Of a stretch of DNA of 53,640 bases, positions 21,166 to 33,253 are shown one piece after another. The DNA is from Phytophthora quininea (taxonomy: Eukaryota > Oomycota > Peronosporomycetes > Peronosporales > Peronosporaceae). The position numbers and the translations under genes are program-made. Numbering within the stretch: position 1 is the first letter of the stretch; every line of letters starts with the position of its first letter. The stretch spans positions 1 to 53,640 of the forward strand of contig JAAVTG010000160.1 of assembly GCA_011947345.1 (NCBI GenBank), in the 5' to 3' direction. The notes under the pieces are model-generated. The model searched no databases, was not told the DNA's origin, and saw only the letters and a program-made list of their open reading frames with translations.

Positions 21166-24100
21166 TTATTGAAATTTGGTATGAACGCTTGTCCAGTACT
21201 TGCGTACCTTGGCATCCTGTTTTTGGATGTACTGACCTAGTAGAACATTGACTTCTTTAGCTAGGGAAGTCAGCGGTTCCCACGAGTCTTCTACAGACTC
21301 TAGGCCTTTCCAGCCCACTAGTATCTCGTAGTCGTTGATGGAGGAGTTCCATCGATGCTTTTAAGCTGGTCGATGGCCAATATGATGCCCTGGGCAGCCA
21401 CATGTTCGAGTATCTCCTCGGTCACGTCCAAACTATTGTCCATGTAGAACTTAAGACGTGACGGGTGGACATCTAGCTCATCTCCTGTGACGAGGTGGCT
21501 CACTCGGAACGAGTGAGAGTCCGCTCGGACCACCTTGTAGGGTCCTTGCCATGTGACGAGGAGCTTGTTGCCTTTCTTCTCATCAATACGGGAGCGGAGG
21601 ACGTAGTCCCCACGTCAAAGTTGACGGTGTTCTCGCCCCGCTCCCTTTTCTTGTTGAGGAGGCGCTGCTTGAGGCGCTGGTCGGCAACGGGCTTGTGCAT
21701 CTCTCGCAAGCTTGAGCGCAATGTGGCCAGGTGCTCAGAGATCGCAGCTGTTGTTTGCGGCAGCTTAACCAGCTTCTTGGTGCTGGCGTCGTAGAACTCG
21801 GCTAGGGGCGTCGGACATGGCAGCCCCGTGAATAGCTCCGTGGGAGCTCGGTTGCCGAGTGATGGCATAGCAGTATGGTTAAGGCTCGACTGCATGAGCG
21901 GAACTAGGTAGACCCAGTCCTTGGTAGAGATCTTGTACTCCAACATCATCGCACGCAAAACTTGTAGCACATCACGATTGACACGCTCTACCGACCCGTT
22001 TATCCATGGGCTGTAAGCGACCGTAAATTTCTGGCGCGTCTTGAGTCGCCGGGATAACTCGGCCACCACCTCGTTTTTAAAGTGGCTACCGTTATCACTA
22101 ACCCAAACCGGCGGGGCTCCGAATCGACTGTGCCAATCCAAGATGGCTGCTGTTGCCACGGCGCTGTCGGCTGCATCGCATACTACTAGCTCGCAGAAAT
22201 GCGTAGCATGGTCTTTCAGCACGAGTAGGTATTTGCTGCTGCCGAAGGATTCACCAATGAAAAGAAAATCCCAATGCAGGACTCCATTGCGTTCATCGCA
22301 TTCGATTGTCTCGCCCCACGGTCGACGAATAATTCGTCCACCTTTGACGTGGGGGCACAACAGGCATGTCGACACGAACGCGTGTACGACACGGTGGATG
22401 TCGGCGATGTGGAACAGTCGGCGCAGATGGTTGACCATGGCCTGCTCCCCTCGATGACCTTGGGCTCCGCAATGAGCAACAATGCACAGGCGTCTGATTA
22501 AGTCTGCGCATGCTCGGGGAATCCAAAGTGCGTTGTTGATTCGCAGTGCATTGCTAGAGTCCTTGACAGCTCCGGGTGGTGGTCGATACTTCTGTTGGGC
22601 GGTGGCAATCTCGTCCAGCGATGGCCAGATGAATCCTGTGTCATCAAGCGGTCGTAGAATGACTTGTGCACTTGGCTTTTCAGTCACGCCCTTGGGCTTT
22701 CGCCCACGTCGAGTGAGACGCTTTGTCTTGATCGTCACGGTGGGTTGGCCAGCCCATCGTGAGAGCATGTCCGCCCAGACATTCAAGGTTCCTTCCACGT
22801 GCTCGATAACGTAACGGTAGGACATCAGCTTGATCGCCCAGCGCAGCAGTTTCCCCTAATGTGCTTCTTGACGCTGGCGTGTGGGGCGAAAATGTGTATC
22901 AAGTTTCTATGATCGCAGTAGAGACGAAAAGGTTTGGCTCGCAGAAGCAGATAGTCTAGCTTATCGCACGCGAGCACAATAGGATACGACTCCTTTTCAA
23001 TCACGGACCAATTCAGCTGAGCTCCACGAAAAGTTCCACTAACACACGTCAGCAACTTGTGTTGCTGTGCTGTAATGGAAGTCTTGGGGTCGAAGTCAGA
23101 TACTTGAGTGATGATGACTGCAAAGCCTGTGTCCGAGGCATCCGTGAACATGCAGGTAGTGGCATTGTCATCTGGCAGCGCTAGAGTCGCAGCACTAGCC
23201 AACAACGTCTTGACCTTGTCGTACGCATGACGCTCTGCCTCACTCAACACGATGGCAATCCCTGCCGCAACGCGTTTGGTTCGCTTGCCACTCTTTAAAG
23301 CATCATCAAGTAGCGTCTGCAAAGGCTCGACTGCACGCGCGTAGTCGATGATTGATTCCCTCATCCAGTTTGAGGCACACAAAAACTGTTGCAGCTGTCC
23401 AGCCGTAGTAGGATAAGGCATAGCTGTAAGCGCGTCAATTCTAGCGGGGTCATGAGCAACTCCTTCGCAGCTGATAAGGCGTCCACACCACTTAACGGAG
23501 GCTTGGTACAAGCTGCTCTTCTTCGCACTAAGCTTCAGTCCGAAAGCGGCGACCAAATCGAAGAATTCCTCAAGCTTAACGAGGTAAGTATCAATGTCTT
23601 CGGCAAATAAAAGCAGGTCATCGATCCAGATTATCAGGAACTTGTAAAGCAGTCCCTCAAAACATGCTTCCATAATCCGCTGAAAATGCACAGCAGCGTC
23701 GCAACACCCTTGTGGCACGCGGCGTGGAGTGAAAATCTTGGAGTCGGTGATGTACGACATGACCTCCTGGCTTAAAACATCCAAGGGCAGTTGCCAGAAG
23801 CCCTTTAAAAGATCGAAAAGCCCGAAATGCTTCTTACCACGGGTGTGCTCCAGTAGTGTAACTATATGTGGCATCGTGCTGATCAAAGCCTCAATCATGT
23901 CGTTGACCAGGCGATAATCACAGGTCTGGCGGTACTCATCGCCATTTTCACCTCTCTTGGTGACTGGAAGCACTGGGCTTGCCCAGCGGCTATTGGGGTT
24001 TTCATACACCCAGCCCAGCTCAACGAGCTTCGCGTTGAATTCCCTCATAAAACTACGCACAGCCGGTGGGTAAGCGCGTGGTTTGCTCTTGATGGCTTTC

Positions 24101-25787
24101 GCCTGTGGCTTCAGTCGAATTTGCAGTGGTTCGACCTTGGCTGGTGGATCCCTGCCAAGTTCCAACCTCCAAATGTCATGTTTGTGCACAATTGCACGGA
24201 GCCTGTCCTCCAGTCTGCGCGGAAAACCTTCTTGCAAGGCCTTCTCTAGCATTTTGCCGAGGGCCACATCCAGCTCATTGATAGTGGTGGGTTCAGCAGC
24301 AATGTGCATATCGTCCAACAACTCGTCCTCGCCATCATCAACGTCATCTCCTCGAGATGCCAGCTGCTCAAGTTGGTGGTCGACGTCGATCCCAAGTGAT
24401 CTCAGTACATCGGCACCAAGGATGAACTCTGGTTCATCATCTTCGATGATCAAGCATTCGACTGGGTCACTTAACACAACTTGTCCAGCTGCAGTATTGA
24501 GGAGAAGACGGAGATCGATAGATGCCGTGCACAGGATTTCATGTTCGCCCACGCCAACATTTACTACTGGGGAAGGCAAATTCTTGATCACGACGGATGG
24601 GTCACTCTGCTGCAGTTCGACAACGTGCTGACGACTAACAGCAGTTCTGTCCGCACCAGTGTCTGCGCAGTAGGGCACCGTCAGTACCCCATTCAACGTC
24701 ACCACCTTGTCATCGGTTGGAAGACATTCTCTTAAACGTTTGAGACGAGCAGTAGATTTCTTGTTTCCATCATTGACTCGCTGTGCGCGAAGCTTCCGAC
24801 GGATGTCAGCCTTTTGATCATCAGTGGCCTTGTCACATTCCGACAGCCAGTGCATACCTTCGCAGTGTGGGCATGGCGTTGGCGGCACTTTGGGTCGGTC
24901 AACCGGAGACTTCGCTTGGTGGCGGGCGTCCTTAGCAACAGACTTGGTAATAATCCGAGCTCGCTTCGCAGTGTTTGCATGCTCCACAGGCAGTGTACGC
25001 TTGGTTTCACCTTCAGCTCGCCCGCGTTTGTCGCGTTTTTGCCTCTGGAAGTCCTTTTCCTGCTCTAATGCCTTTTCGAGGATCAAATCATGGAGAATGA
25101 TTTCGTCCTCTTTCGCCTTGCGCTTCTGAAAGCGAATTGTACGTTCCACATCGTCCTTCAAAGCTTGGGGCTCTAGAGACGCTAGCAGGATGCGGCATAA
25201 CTGCTTTCTTCCAGTGTCATCACGGAAAAAGAGCTCCAACCGTTGTCGTCGATAATGTCATGACACAGCTTGAAGTACTGTATGACTCGTTCGTTGACAT
25301 CGGTCTCCTTGAGATCCATGCGTAGCCTGGCACGCATCTCGTGGTCAATGTCGGGAACACTGTTGTTCTTCACTGACTCGATGATCTTGCCGACGTCTGC
25401 CAAAATGTGGGCATCGGTGACGTCGTCAATCGACATGCGCCAGCGGAGCCGGCACCAAAGTTTCAGGAGTCCTTGATCAAACGTTGCCTTGATTGGCGTG
25501 ATGACGTCCGTCGCGCCGTCCTTCGCGCGGTTCCGAGCCGTCTCCTCATACTCACGGCGGTCCTTGCGCCATTGCACCAGCGCAGCATGTGAAGTGCTGG
25601 TGATACGTGGCGGCAACAGCGGCGTGAAGAGTGGCGTCGTGTTCTGGACGATTCCGGCAGCACTAGTTTGGCGCCTTCTCACTGAAGTGCTTGATGAGAT
25701 GCCTTGGTTGCCTCTGGATGCATTTGCACTGGCGCCGGTGTCATCACTTGGTTGTTGGGCCATGCGTTGTGATCGCGTGGTGGCCAT
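21166..25787 (-). CDS. gag-pol polyprotein of the gypsy element, frame-broken
   Basis: Gag starts MATTRSQRMAQQPSDD at 25787. A frame break near 25225 leads into the long pol frame with a zinc knuckle CPHCEGMHWLSEC, protease motif CADTGADRTAVS, RT words FGLFDLLKGFWQLPL, VPQGC and IIWIDDLLLFA (the usual YxDD replaced by IDD), and RNase H CMFTDASDTGFAV. A break in a C run near 22853 separates the integrase, which shows the HHCC finger (HCGAQGHRGEQAMVNHL...CLLCPH), the DDE core (WDFLFIGESFG, DNGSHFKNEVV) and RVNRDVLQVLRAM. Further breaks near 21617 and 21345 precede a chromodomain (YEILVGWKGLESVEDSWEPL) ending at TAA 21166. Chromodomains are known to direct integration to modified chromatin. Confidence 0.9.
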
Positions 25788-25823
25788 CTTCACGATCCAG
25801 CAGTTTACTGCTAAAGATATCTT

Positions 25824-26128
25824 TGTAGTGTCTGCAGGTATGAAGACACGATGGGGAGTCGGCGAAGCTCCCTAAGTTGGCCGGTAGTCTATTAGATGCT
25901 AATTGACAAGTGAGCTACAATGAGCTTATCTATCGTTTGGGGACTCCGTGCCCCGAGCACGGAGTTGGGTGGTTGACAGTCGTGTCAACACAAATGTCGT
26001 TATCTACTCGGAGGTCATCACGTATTGCGATACCGTGTCATCCTGGTTCGCGTTACGAATTGATGTGCACGAGACCATCCAGTCGCCACCACTGCGGTGG
26101 CTGGGCATGGCTGGTAATCTACACTACA
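25824..26128 (-). repeat. 5' LTR of the gypsy element
   Basis: 305 bases, same ends as the other LTR. In the element's orientation this is the upstream LTR and should carry the promoter. Gag begins 37 bases after it. Confidence 0.95.
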
Positions 26129-26133
26129 AGGGG
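26129..26133. repeat. Target-site duplication AGGGG, right side
   Basis: Second copy of the 5-base duplication, joined directly to GTCCACCGCC of the interrupted membrane-protein gene. Confidence 0.93.
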
Positions 26134-27867
26134 TCCACCGCCAACATCGTCACCGGAACCCCGCAGCAGCTGATGGACGTGGTGAACGCCATGAACCTCA
26201 GCATCCCGCCGCAGCAGAAGCGAGCTCGAACTCGAGCTCGGCATCCAACACGCCAGCGACTGCGTCACGACGTGGAGCATCATGGCGACGACCCGACTCT
26301 TCTACTTCCCGACCACCGTGGGCAGCTCGGACTTTGGCAAGATCCCGGCGGTGGTCAACAACATCTCGCCAGACTTCACCGAGTGCCGCCCGAACGTGGT
26401 CGTCGGCGACATCTCATCGGCTCCAAGCTGGCTGGCCACCACCACCGGCGGAAAAGACGTGCTGGCGGTCGTCCCGGAGGTGCTCACGCTCTTCCCGTAC
26501 AGTTTCACGAGCAGCATGCCAACCCTGCCACGGGTGGTGGCGACAACCAACATGCACTACAACGCCAAGAGTGTGCTCGAGGCTCTGATGCAGGGCTACG
26601 ACGGCGGCTGTCGAGTGCGAGCCGTCAACACGACAGGCATCTACATCGAAGACAACTGCGAGATCTCCAAGCACTGGGAGATCTACGGCCTCATGGTGCA
26701 GTCTCCGGACGATGTCCCGCTGTGCAGTACTGGCGACGTGTGCATCCACAACTACTACAACACGCAATGGGAGTGGGTGAGCGAGGTCACAGCGGCCAGG
26801 CCCAACCGAGTCGGGATGTTCCTCAACACGTTTCGTAGTCGCTACGCAGACACCGTGTCCATCAGTGTGCTGCCCGGGATCGTCGTCATACAGATGCTGC
26901 TCATGGGGATCATCAGTCTCTACCAGATTATGTCGCACAAGCGCTCCGTGCTGCTCACGCAGATCTGGGCCTACCGTTGCCAGAATGGCCGCATGCAGGT
27001 GGTCTACCTCGCGCAGATCACCTACCACCTCGTGTACAACTCGGACCTGTACTTGCTGGGCTTCGGGACGGGCACGCTGACCACCGAGTCGATCGCCAAC
27101 TTGACGTGCTGCTTCTTCGCCTTCTCGTACTCGTTCATCAACTTGGCCAAGGCGCGCTCAAGTGCTAGACAGACACTTCCGACTCACGTGGGAGACGACA
27201 CAAACTGTCATCACTGCGTGTCGTGTACGGCCTTCGCTCGGTGCAGCGAACGCCGCTGCTTGTCGTTCTGGCCGCCGTGATTCTGCGCAAGACGTCGGCG
27301 CTCGGTGCAAAGTACTGCGGTCTCAACGACGCTTGCGTCCTGTTCAAAGCCAGCACCCTTGCCATCGTCACGACGACGATGTCGATAGCGCTGGGCCTCG
27401 TTGTGGCGGTGACGTCTGCGGTTGTGAAGCGACTGAGTCCAAAGGTGAAGATCGCAGCGGAGACCGGTCGACGAGTGTCAGGACTTCTCTCTCAAACTGC
27501 GATCGCACCGCTTCAAAGTGGAGGCAGCACGAATTATTGTGGTCCAAGTGCCCCATCAACACGTAAAGTCCACACGATCAATCCCAACCAAGCGCCAAGT
27601 GAGCAGCCGCTCACCTCGTTCGAGAAACATTGCCTAGGTGGGCCGTTCAAGAAGTTGTTCCATGACTGCGACGACATTGCCTACGTCGTGTACAACGGCA
27701 AGCGATGCGCGACAGTGGAAGCCTTGCTACTGACAGGGTATCTCTACTACGGCGACCACATCTGCCAGGCGTCCTCGGTGATGCTGTTGCTTCGCAAGAC
27801 TGATGGCATATCTACGGATTGATTTCGATACTACATTTCTACGCTATCCACCAACTAAATGGCAATT

Positions 27868-29539
27868 CTAACTGACATTCAACTTGACATCGATCTCCAG
27901 GTGGCCACCCTGCCGTGCAACCGGCACCCACAGCAGCAGAGAGCCGCCTCCTTTGCCGGGGATACTGAGGAAGCCCGGCCGCCAGCGGTCCAAGTACAAC
28001 GTCTTGCCGCCCAGCGCCTTGACGGTCGACTTCCACGTCGCCGTCCCCCTGCCGCGATGTCCACCTCGTCTACCTTGTCGCCGCCCGACATGATGTTGAC
28101 GTTCACCTCCTCCGTGTCGTTGCTGTGAAACCGGACGATGACCTGGCCGTCCCCACTTTCCGCCACGACAGCGAGCTGCCTTTGAACGCCTTCTGCAGCG
28201 CGTTTAGCCCCAGCGTCGCGTCCTCGTCGCCGTCGTCGATCTCGCCCATGAACTGCGTGGGGCCGCAGATCGTCTGGATGTACTCGGACAGCAGCGTCGA
28301 GATGTCCGTGATGTCCAGCATACTGGCCGAGATGGTCGACAGCCCGTTGTCGATCCACTTGTACGCCTGCTCCTTCTCGTCCAGCGACGACCCGTTGTCG
28401 CTCTTGCCGCGCTTGATCAGGTCGTTGATGATCACGCCGATCGTCTTGCGCAGCGTCTCGCGCGTCTTGTACGCCGTGGCCTCGCTCGACTCGGCGATCA
28501 GCTGGCTCATGCAGTTGTTGGTCACCGTGGCCACGTCGTACAGCACAAAGTCCGACTGGCTCATCTTGAGGCGGATCTCGGCGTTGCTCATGTCCGGGTT
28601 CTCGGCTCGGTACTCGCTCACCATTTGCCACGTGCGGTCGGTCAGCGCCTTGAGGTCGGCGCCGCACGTCGAGTTGGACTGCATGGCCGTCTCCAGTGAC
28701 GACACCTCATCGTCCGTGATCTCCTCGGCGGCCTCGGTGAAGTTGGCTCCCTTCATGAACGCCCGGAACTTCTCCCAACTCGAAATGAGGTCGTCGTCGT
28801 AGGTGAGAATCTGCAGCAACATCCACTGCGACGTGGCCAGCACCACCTGAGAGACTCGCAGCGGGTGCGGCACAGGCTTCCCCATACACGCGTAGATGGC
28901 GATCGGGATGTCGGTCACCACGTTGTTGGTCTGGTACAGCATCAGCAGCAGCTTGGCCTGCGACGTCTGCGGGTCCTCTGTCTTGACGTTGCGGATGTAC
29001 CGGATGACACCCCTCGTGACGGTCAGCAGCGTGCTGGCGCACTTGGCCGCCCTCGTCACCTTCTTGCCCAGCTTGAAGAACTCGCCGACGATGCCCAGAC
29101 TGGCCAGGTCGAACGTCGTCAGCGCCACCGCAGACACCTTGGCGCCCACCTCCACGACGCACTTGCTGTTCTGGCGGGCACATTCCATGCCGCACTCGAG
29201 CGGATACCCGTACGGACATTCCGCCCAGCACGTGTGGGTCAGCTTGTTGCGGCCGTAGTTGGACGGACACTCGGCCATGAAGTGCGCTTCTCGGTAGCAC
29301 GACGTGGACGGGTCCGACAGCATGCTCCAGGGCCCCACCCAGTTGCGGTACGTGGAGGTGACCGTGCTCTTGGCGGTCACCGACGTCACCGACGTCACCT
29401 TGGCTGTGTTGTCCGTCGAGGACGCCTCGGAACCGGAATCCGACACCGAGTCGTTGAGTTCACTCCAATCGATGCCGTTTGCGGTGGCGACGACGGATAG
29501 AATCACCACCAAGACGCACATTGCTCTTGAACGAGCCAT
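27868..29539 (-). CDS. SP-E: secreted cysteine-rich family protein, right inverted arm
   Basis: The ATG at 29539 opens MARSRAMCVLVVILSVVATA, then IDWSELND and the same linker, cysteine module, helical middle and tail as SP-D. The frame is open from 29539 to about 28155. There a G4 run (SP-D has G5) breaks it, and the shared break in the G5 run near 28055 follows. The stop is at 27868-27870. Apart from these two the protein is complete, about 540 residues. It is convergent with the membrane-protein gene, with 45 bases between stops. Leader and upstream region are unrelated to those of SP-D while the rest is almost identical. Role unknown; secretion is inferred from the leader. Confidence 0.8.
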
Positions 29540-29580
29540 TTTGAAGAGCACGCAGCCACTGAGGTGAGATCGACGCTGGA

Positions 29581-29596
29581 GAACGCAGAATGAAGC
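29581..29596 (-). promoter_or_regulatory. Initiator-like element of SP-E
   Basis: The minus strand reads GCTTCATTCTGCGTTC, close to the oomycete Inr pattern, about 45 bases before the ATG at 29539. It is weaker than the copies before SP-A and SP-C. Confidence 0.4.
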
Positions 29597-30235
29597 AGCG
29601 TTGCGGGTTTGACGGCTGCGGTGCCATGGGTGAACATGTGTGGAGAAGGATCACTCGGTCATGTGCTGGGCAAGGCCAAATCGAAAGTGATTGGCGTCGT
29701 TTGAGACTTTGAGCTAGCTTGCTTATCTCGGCCCATAGGAAAATGGAGATCGAAAAATCCAGCACCATCTTCCGGCTCGCTTTGAAGTCCGAAGCCACAG
29801 GGTCGGAGAGCTCTGTCGGCGCTGGCAGTTGCCTCCAGATCGCTTGGACTCGAGTCCCATCGATGGATCGAGTAGAAAACGTCCTCGGCATCCCGGAGCT
29901 CGGCTTGCCCAAATCCTGCCGTCCACTTCCACAGACTTCCTGTTGGTTGCACAGCCGTACGAAGGCGAAGTATGTCCGTGTGTGTGTGTGTGTGTGGAAT
30001 GAGGCCGAAGTGCTCTTAAGCCTACGAGACTTCTTGTTCGCGCTGGGGCTTTTGATTTTAGTGAAGCCACTTAATCGATTCTTGCACTGCAACTCCCATC
30101 ACAACTTCAGGTTACATAGATGCTCTTTAACACACCACCGGCAACAGTGCCACCGATCGAGTCTTAAAACATCTTCGGTACGTTTAGCTATCAGCTACTT
30201 CGAATCTTGTTGCTGGCCTTGACGGACAGCCAATT
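29597..30235. other. Intergenic stretch, no recognised gene
   Basis: Open frames of 97-210 codons overlap on both strands without domains. This may contain upstream exons of the CS-domain gene fragment that follows. It includes a GT microsatellite. Confidence 0.35.
29978..29997 (+). repeat. (GT)10 microsatellite
   Basis: Ten uninterrupted GT units, the only dinucleotide tract of this length noticed in the window. Confidence 0.9.
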
Positions 30236-30450
30236 TCTATAAACCGCGTCGTTACACGCCGATCGACTGGACTGCCACGAGCCTGACAGTCAAGATCCAG
30301 CACTTGGAAGGCAAGACGCATCTGTTGTCGGTTCCGAAGCTCTACGACGAGATGTCGGACGTCAAAACTAAGCGCAAGGAGAACCAGCTCGTGCTGCAGC
30401 TCGTCAAGGCCAAGGAGCTCAGCTGGCACTCGCCCAAAAAGGACTCGTGA
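30236..30450 (+). pseudogene. CS-domain (CacyBP/SIP-like) gene fragment
   Basis: About 70 codons read YTPIDWTATSLTVKIQHLEG, LLSVPKLYDEMSDVKT and NQLVLQLVKAKELSWHSP, ending at TGA 30448-30450. The pattern of W..T..S.TV.I..L.GK and a basic LVL.L.K....W stretch resembles the CS/p23-like domain of calcyclin-binding protein (SIP), a Siah-1/Skp1 adaptor. No start codon or N-terminal Siah-binding region is visible nearby, so this is a partial gene, perhaps a last exon. Its last ~80 bases recur at the start of units 2 and 3 (38449-38529, 43588-43666) in broken form. The left break of the repeated unit therefore lies inside it. Confidence 0.5.
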
Positions 30451-32871
30451 AGAGATCGAGTGGTGTAACGACGCGCATCGTCATTTCGATACTGATGCTG
30501 TTCGTGGAGACTTGCTAGCTAAACACATCACCCTCCCTGTGGAATAATGGATCGACCACATTTGTTAAGCTCATGAAAGCGAAAACCTGCTTCACTAGCG
30601 AGCAAAAGGCACCAATACGGGACCCGTAAAGACTCTTTAACGGCATTTGCAAAGGACCGCAAAAGATTTAGGAGCACCACTTCGGACAAAACCAAAGCGG
30701 GGGAATCGCCAACCCAACAGCAGAAAGAAGCTCAGCGCCGAGGGGACAATCCATCCGCCACAACATCTTGTGCTGCTTCCCGAGCGAGTTGCCCGCAGTC
30801 CCATTTATGACCAAACCAGGCCCCAGCAGTTTGGGCAACTAAATCGACTAAGCGATTCAGCTCAACACAGCGCAGAAGGCTTTCTTGGCGTGAGCCCCAA
30901 GTGCCAGGGCTTTGATATTTGATATCGCAGGTGTGGGAAGCATTTCGGCAAGTGCTGATCCTGCATGGGCGAACCCAGTCACGTGTCTCGGGCAGTACTC
31001 TAATCTAAGCGTTGACCACACAGCCCAGAGCTTCACGCCCCGCGACAAATTTTGTAAGGAGCAAAGGAGCGGATGCTTTGCCTCGACCAGAGCGTCCTGC
31101 AGTCCGACATCTTCATTTGCCTACTATTGCGTGAGACGATGAAAGCTTTATCGAGTACCGGGAAGTCTTCCTTCTCCCTGTCGCAAGTGCTTTACACGCT
31201 ATTACGGCGAGTTGCTTCCTAAGAGGTTCATCGCGACAGCTGGAAAGCGCACGCGTGTTTAATCGTGCTGGGAGGGCACGTAAAGGTTGCTGCTTGTCAT
31301 GGCGACACGGTGCTCTGCTAGTAACAAAGAGCTTGCTTAGACACCACTCATTTGTTGGAGAGACAGAGAGCTGCGCAGTCCACGACGTCTTGTCCACCTG
31401 GTCTCCGATTCGAGCAGCAATCCGTTCGAACCAATAGAGACGATCAGCCGTCAGCGACTTCCACTGCTGCCGAGGTCTCTTGGTACGCCACTTGCGGTCG
31501 ACGTAACATCGGATCTCGAGGAAGTTTGCTATGGCTCTACCAGCGTCGGTTGGATCGTTACCGTGAAAGCCTTAATGCCCGTGAGGGGTGGAAGTATTGC
31601 GTGAAGATCACTACTCCAGCATCGAAAAGCGATGAGTCTCCAATCCAGTTAATGGTGTTGCCATCTCGTGGGTGGCAACGTAAGTAACTTGAGGCATTTT
31701 GCAGCGTGACTAAGAGTCGGTTGTCGGTGTACGAAGGTCTCAATTGAGTCGGACAGGTCGCGACGTTGCACGCGCAAATCCAGCCACGCAAAGTAGGACT
31801 TCATCCAACCAACAAACTTACGACCGCTTCAAGACGACTGCAAATCCAGATGGCACCGCCGCTAACGACGACGGCGACTCGACCATCTGGTGGACGACTG
31901 GCAAAACGAGTTAGAAGAGCGATCGTCAGCCAACGGAGACCAAGAACTCCTGAACCGGATGCAGCTTGCCGTGCAACGTTATGCCCAGGCATGCTCTATC
32001 GAGGCATTATGCACATAAAAACCCTTTTGAAACTCTCCAGGGGCGCCCATTTTGCCGCTCGGATTCTAGGCTGTTGAAGGAGCTCTCCAGCCAACATTTG
32101 CTGTTACCTACATACTCACCGACACGTTGGGGGTCGTTGGGGGTTGATACACGATGCATGCCACTTTCTGTTGAAGAACTACGTTCGTATTGGGATTGAC
32201 CAAGACGAAAAGGCTTACACGAAATCGAGTGACGCATGGTGGTTGTGCCTATTTGTGGTCTGCAAGTTGACCGAGAAGATCCGCGCCTGCTTTCGCAAGC
32301 TGCAGTATAAGACGGTTACTATGCGCGAACAATACGCTGCTCTGGACGAACTCCACTTATTGCTGGCGTTGAAATTTGAAAGCGAAATGACGAAGGTGCG
32401 CCAACTGTCGATTCAGCAAAGGTCTCCGAGCATTTACCGTGATGCTGCCTTCACTCAAGAGACCTATTCGACAAGATTGCCACGGGACACCACAATGTTC
32501 ATACATGTCGTCAAGGAGCTGAAGTGGGTTTCGCTGGCATGGCTCTGGACCAATCAAACATCCACGAGCATCAAGACGGCGAAGAGGCTTTGGAAGTTTC
32601 AGCGCATCTGGCGGACATGGTAGACGAAGATACCCCGAGTTCCCACGAGGATGAAAACATGCCACAACTCAATGAAGTAAATGAACCGACTGAATCCCAG
32701 CAATCAACGAGTCAGCAAGACTTGGTGGAAGCTGTTACTACAGCTCAGACCGTGATGATTGACGGAATTACCGATATCAAGCTCGATATTGCAGTAGAGA
32801 CCCGCGATGCGCCTCCAACGAGGCCGATTGACATCGTGAAGTGTACGGATGGAGCGTTGGTAACCTTTTTT

Positions 32872-32996
32872 GGGGTCAAGTTTGGGTCAGGTCAAGTTCG
32901 GGTCAAGTCCATTTTTGGGGGTCAAGTCGGGTCAAGATGCCTTTTTTGGGTCAAGTTCTGGTCAAGTTTTATTTGGGTCAAGTTTGGGTCAACCCC
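32872..32996 (+). repeat. Reiterated GGTCAAG motifs, 5' end of MULE
   Basis: About nine GGGTCAAG-like words occur at irregular spacing within 125 bases. The same word in reverse and direct orientation recurs at 35680-35778 near the other end. Clustered subterminal repeats are typical transposase-binding sites. Confidence 0.8.
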
Positions 32997-33253
32997 ATCA
33001 ATTATCACAGAGATTTATATAAATTTCGTTTATAGCCACACTAAATACATAAATAGGTACAACGGCACGCATCAAGGCTGCCGTGCGTTGGCATCCGCTG
33101 ATTGGGTAACAGATTTAACGTCAGCCAACCATGTGTCGACTTTAATTCAATGGCCCACGCCACAGAGTCAATTTCCCCCAAACCACAGACTCGGTCTTCG
33201 TATTGCGCTGCTCTTCGGTCCAAGCGAGCGACGGGTGCACCTACCCCGTTGCA

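Larger units (their letters stand above)
20575..26128 (-). mobile_element. Ty3/gypsy LTR retrotransposon with chromodomain
   Basis: Complete 5554-base element on the minus strand. The LTRs begin TGTAGTGT and end ACACTACA, and are flanked by AGGGG duplications. The order on the minus strand is gag, CCHC knuckle, protease, reverse transcriptase, RNase H, integrase and chromodomain, which is the Ty3/gypsy (chromovirus) order. A purine-rich tract (GGGGGCAG) abuts the 3' LTR at 20881-20888. I could not identify a canonical tRNA primer-binding site next to the 5' LTR, which is followed by AAGATATCTT. The two LTRs differ only in one G of a G run, so insertion is very recent. The coding region contains frame breaks. 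Confidence 0.95.
20228..27822 (+). pseudogene. Membrane-protein gene, right copy split by retrotransposon
   Basis: The 5' part (20228-20532) encodes a hydrophobic segment (TIVAPIVLFFVFLSTKYF), FFSFTEADISMAGGC, an in-frame TGA at about 20374, and KIVLLKFAFMNGNATSVP...SLSAKALTESLDAG. A putative 35-base intron begins GTAACG at 20536. The Ty3/gypsy element entered exactly at its acceptor, so that the target duplication AGGGG covers the AG and the first exon bases. The rest (26129-27822) matches the left copy but has lost two bases near 26220 (AGCGAG/AG) and one near 27216. The upstream boundary is taken from a possible CACAG acceptor at 20227. The N-terminal part is absent from the left copy and was probably the ancestral one. 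Confidence 0.65.
20488..29502 (-). repeat. Right arm of inverted duplication, interrupted by LTR element
   Basis: Reverse-complement partner of 14576-18033. Without 20575-26133 it is about 3456 bases long. It carries SP-E and the membrane-protein gene in the same convergent arrangement as the left arm. Its homology ends inside the leader codons of SP-E at about 29502 and inside the membrane-protein gene at 20488. Confidence 0.9.
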
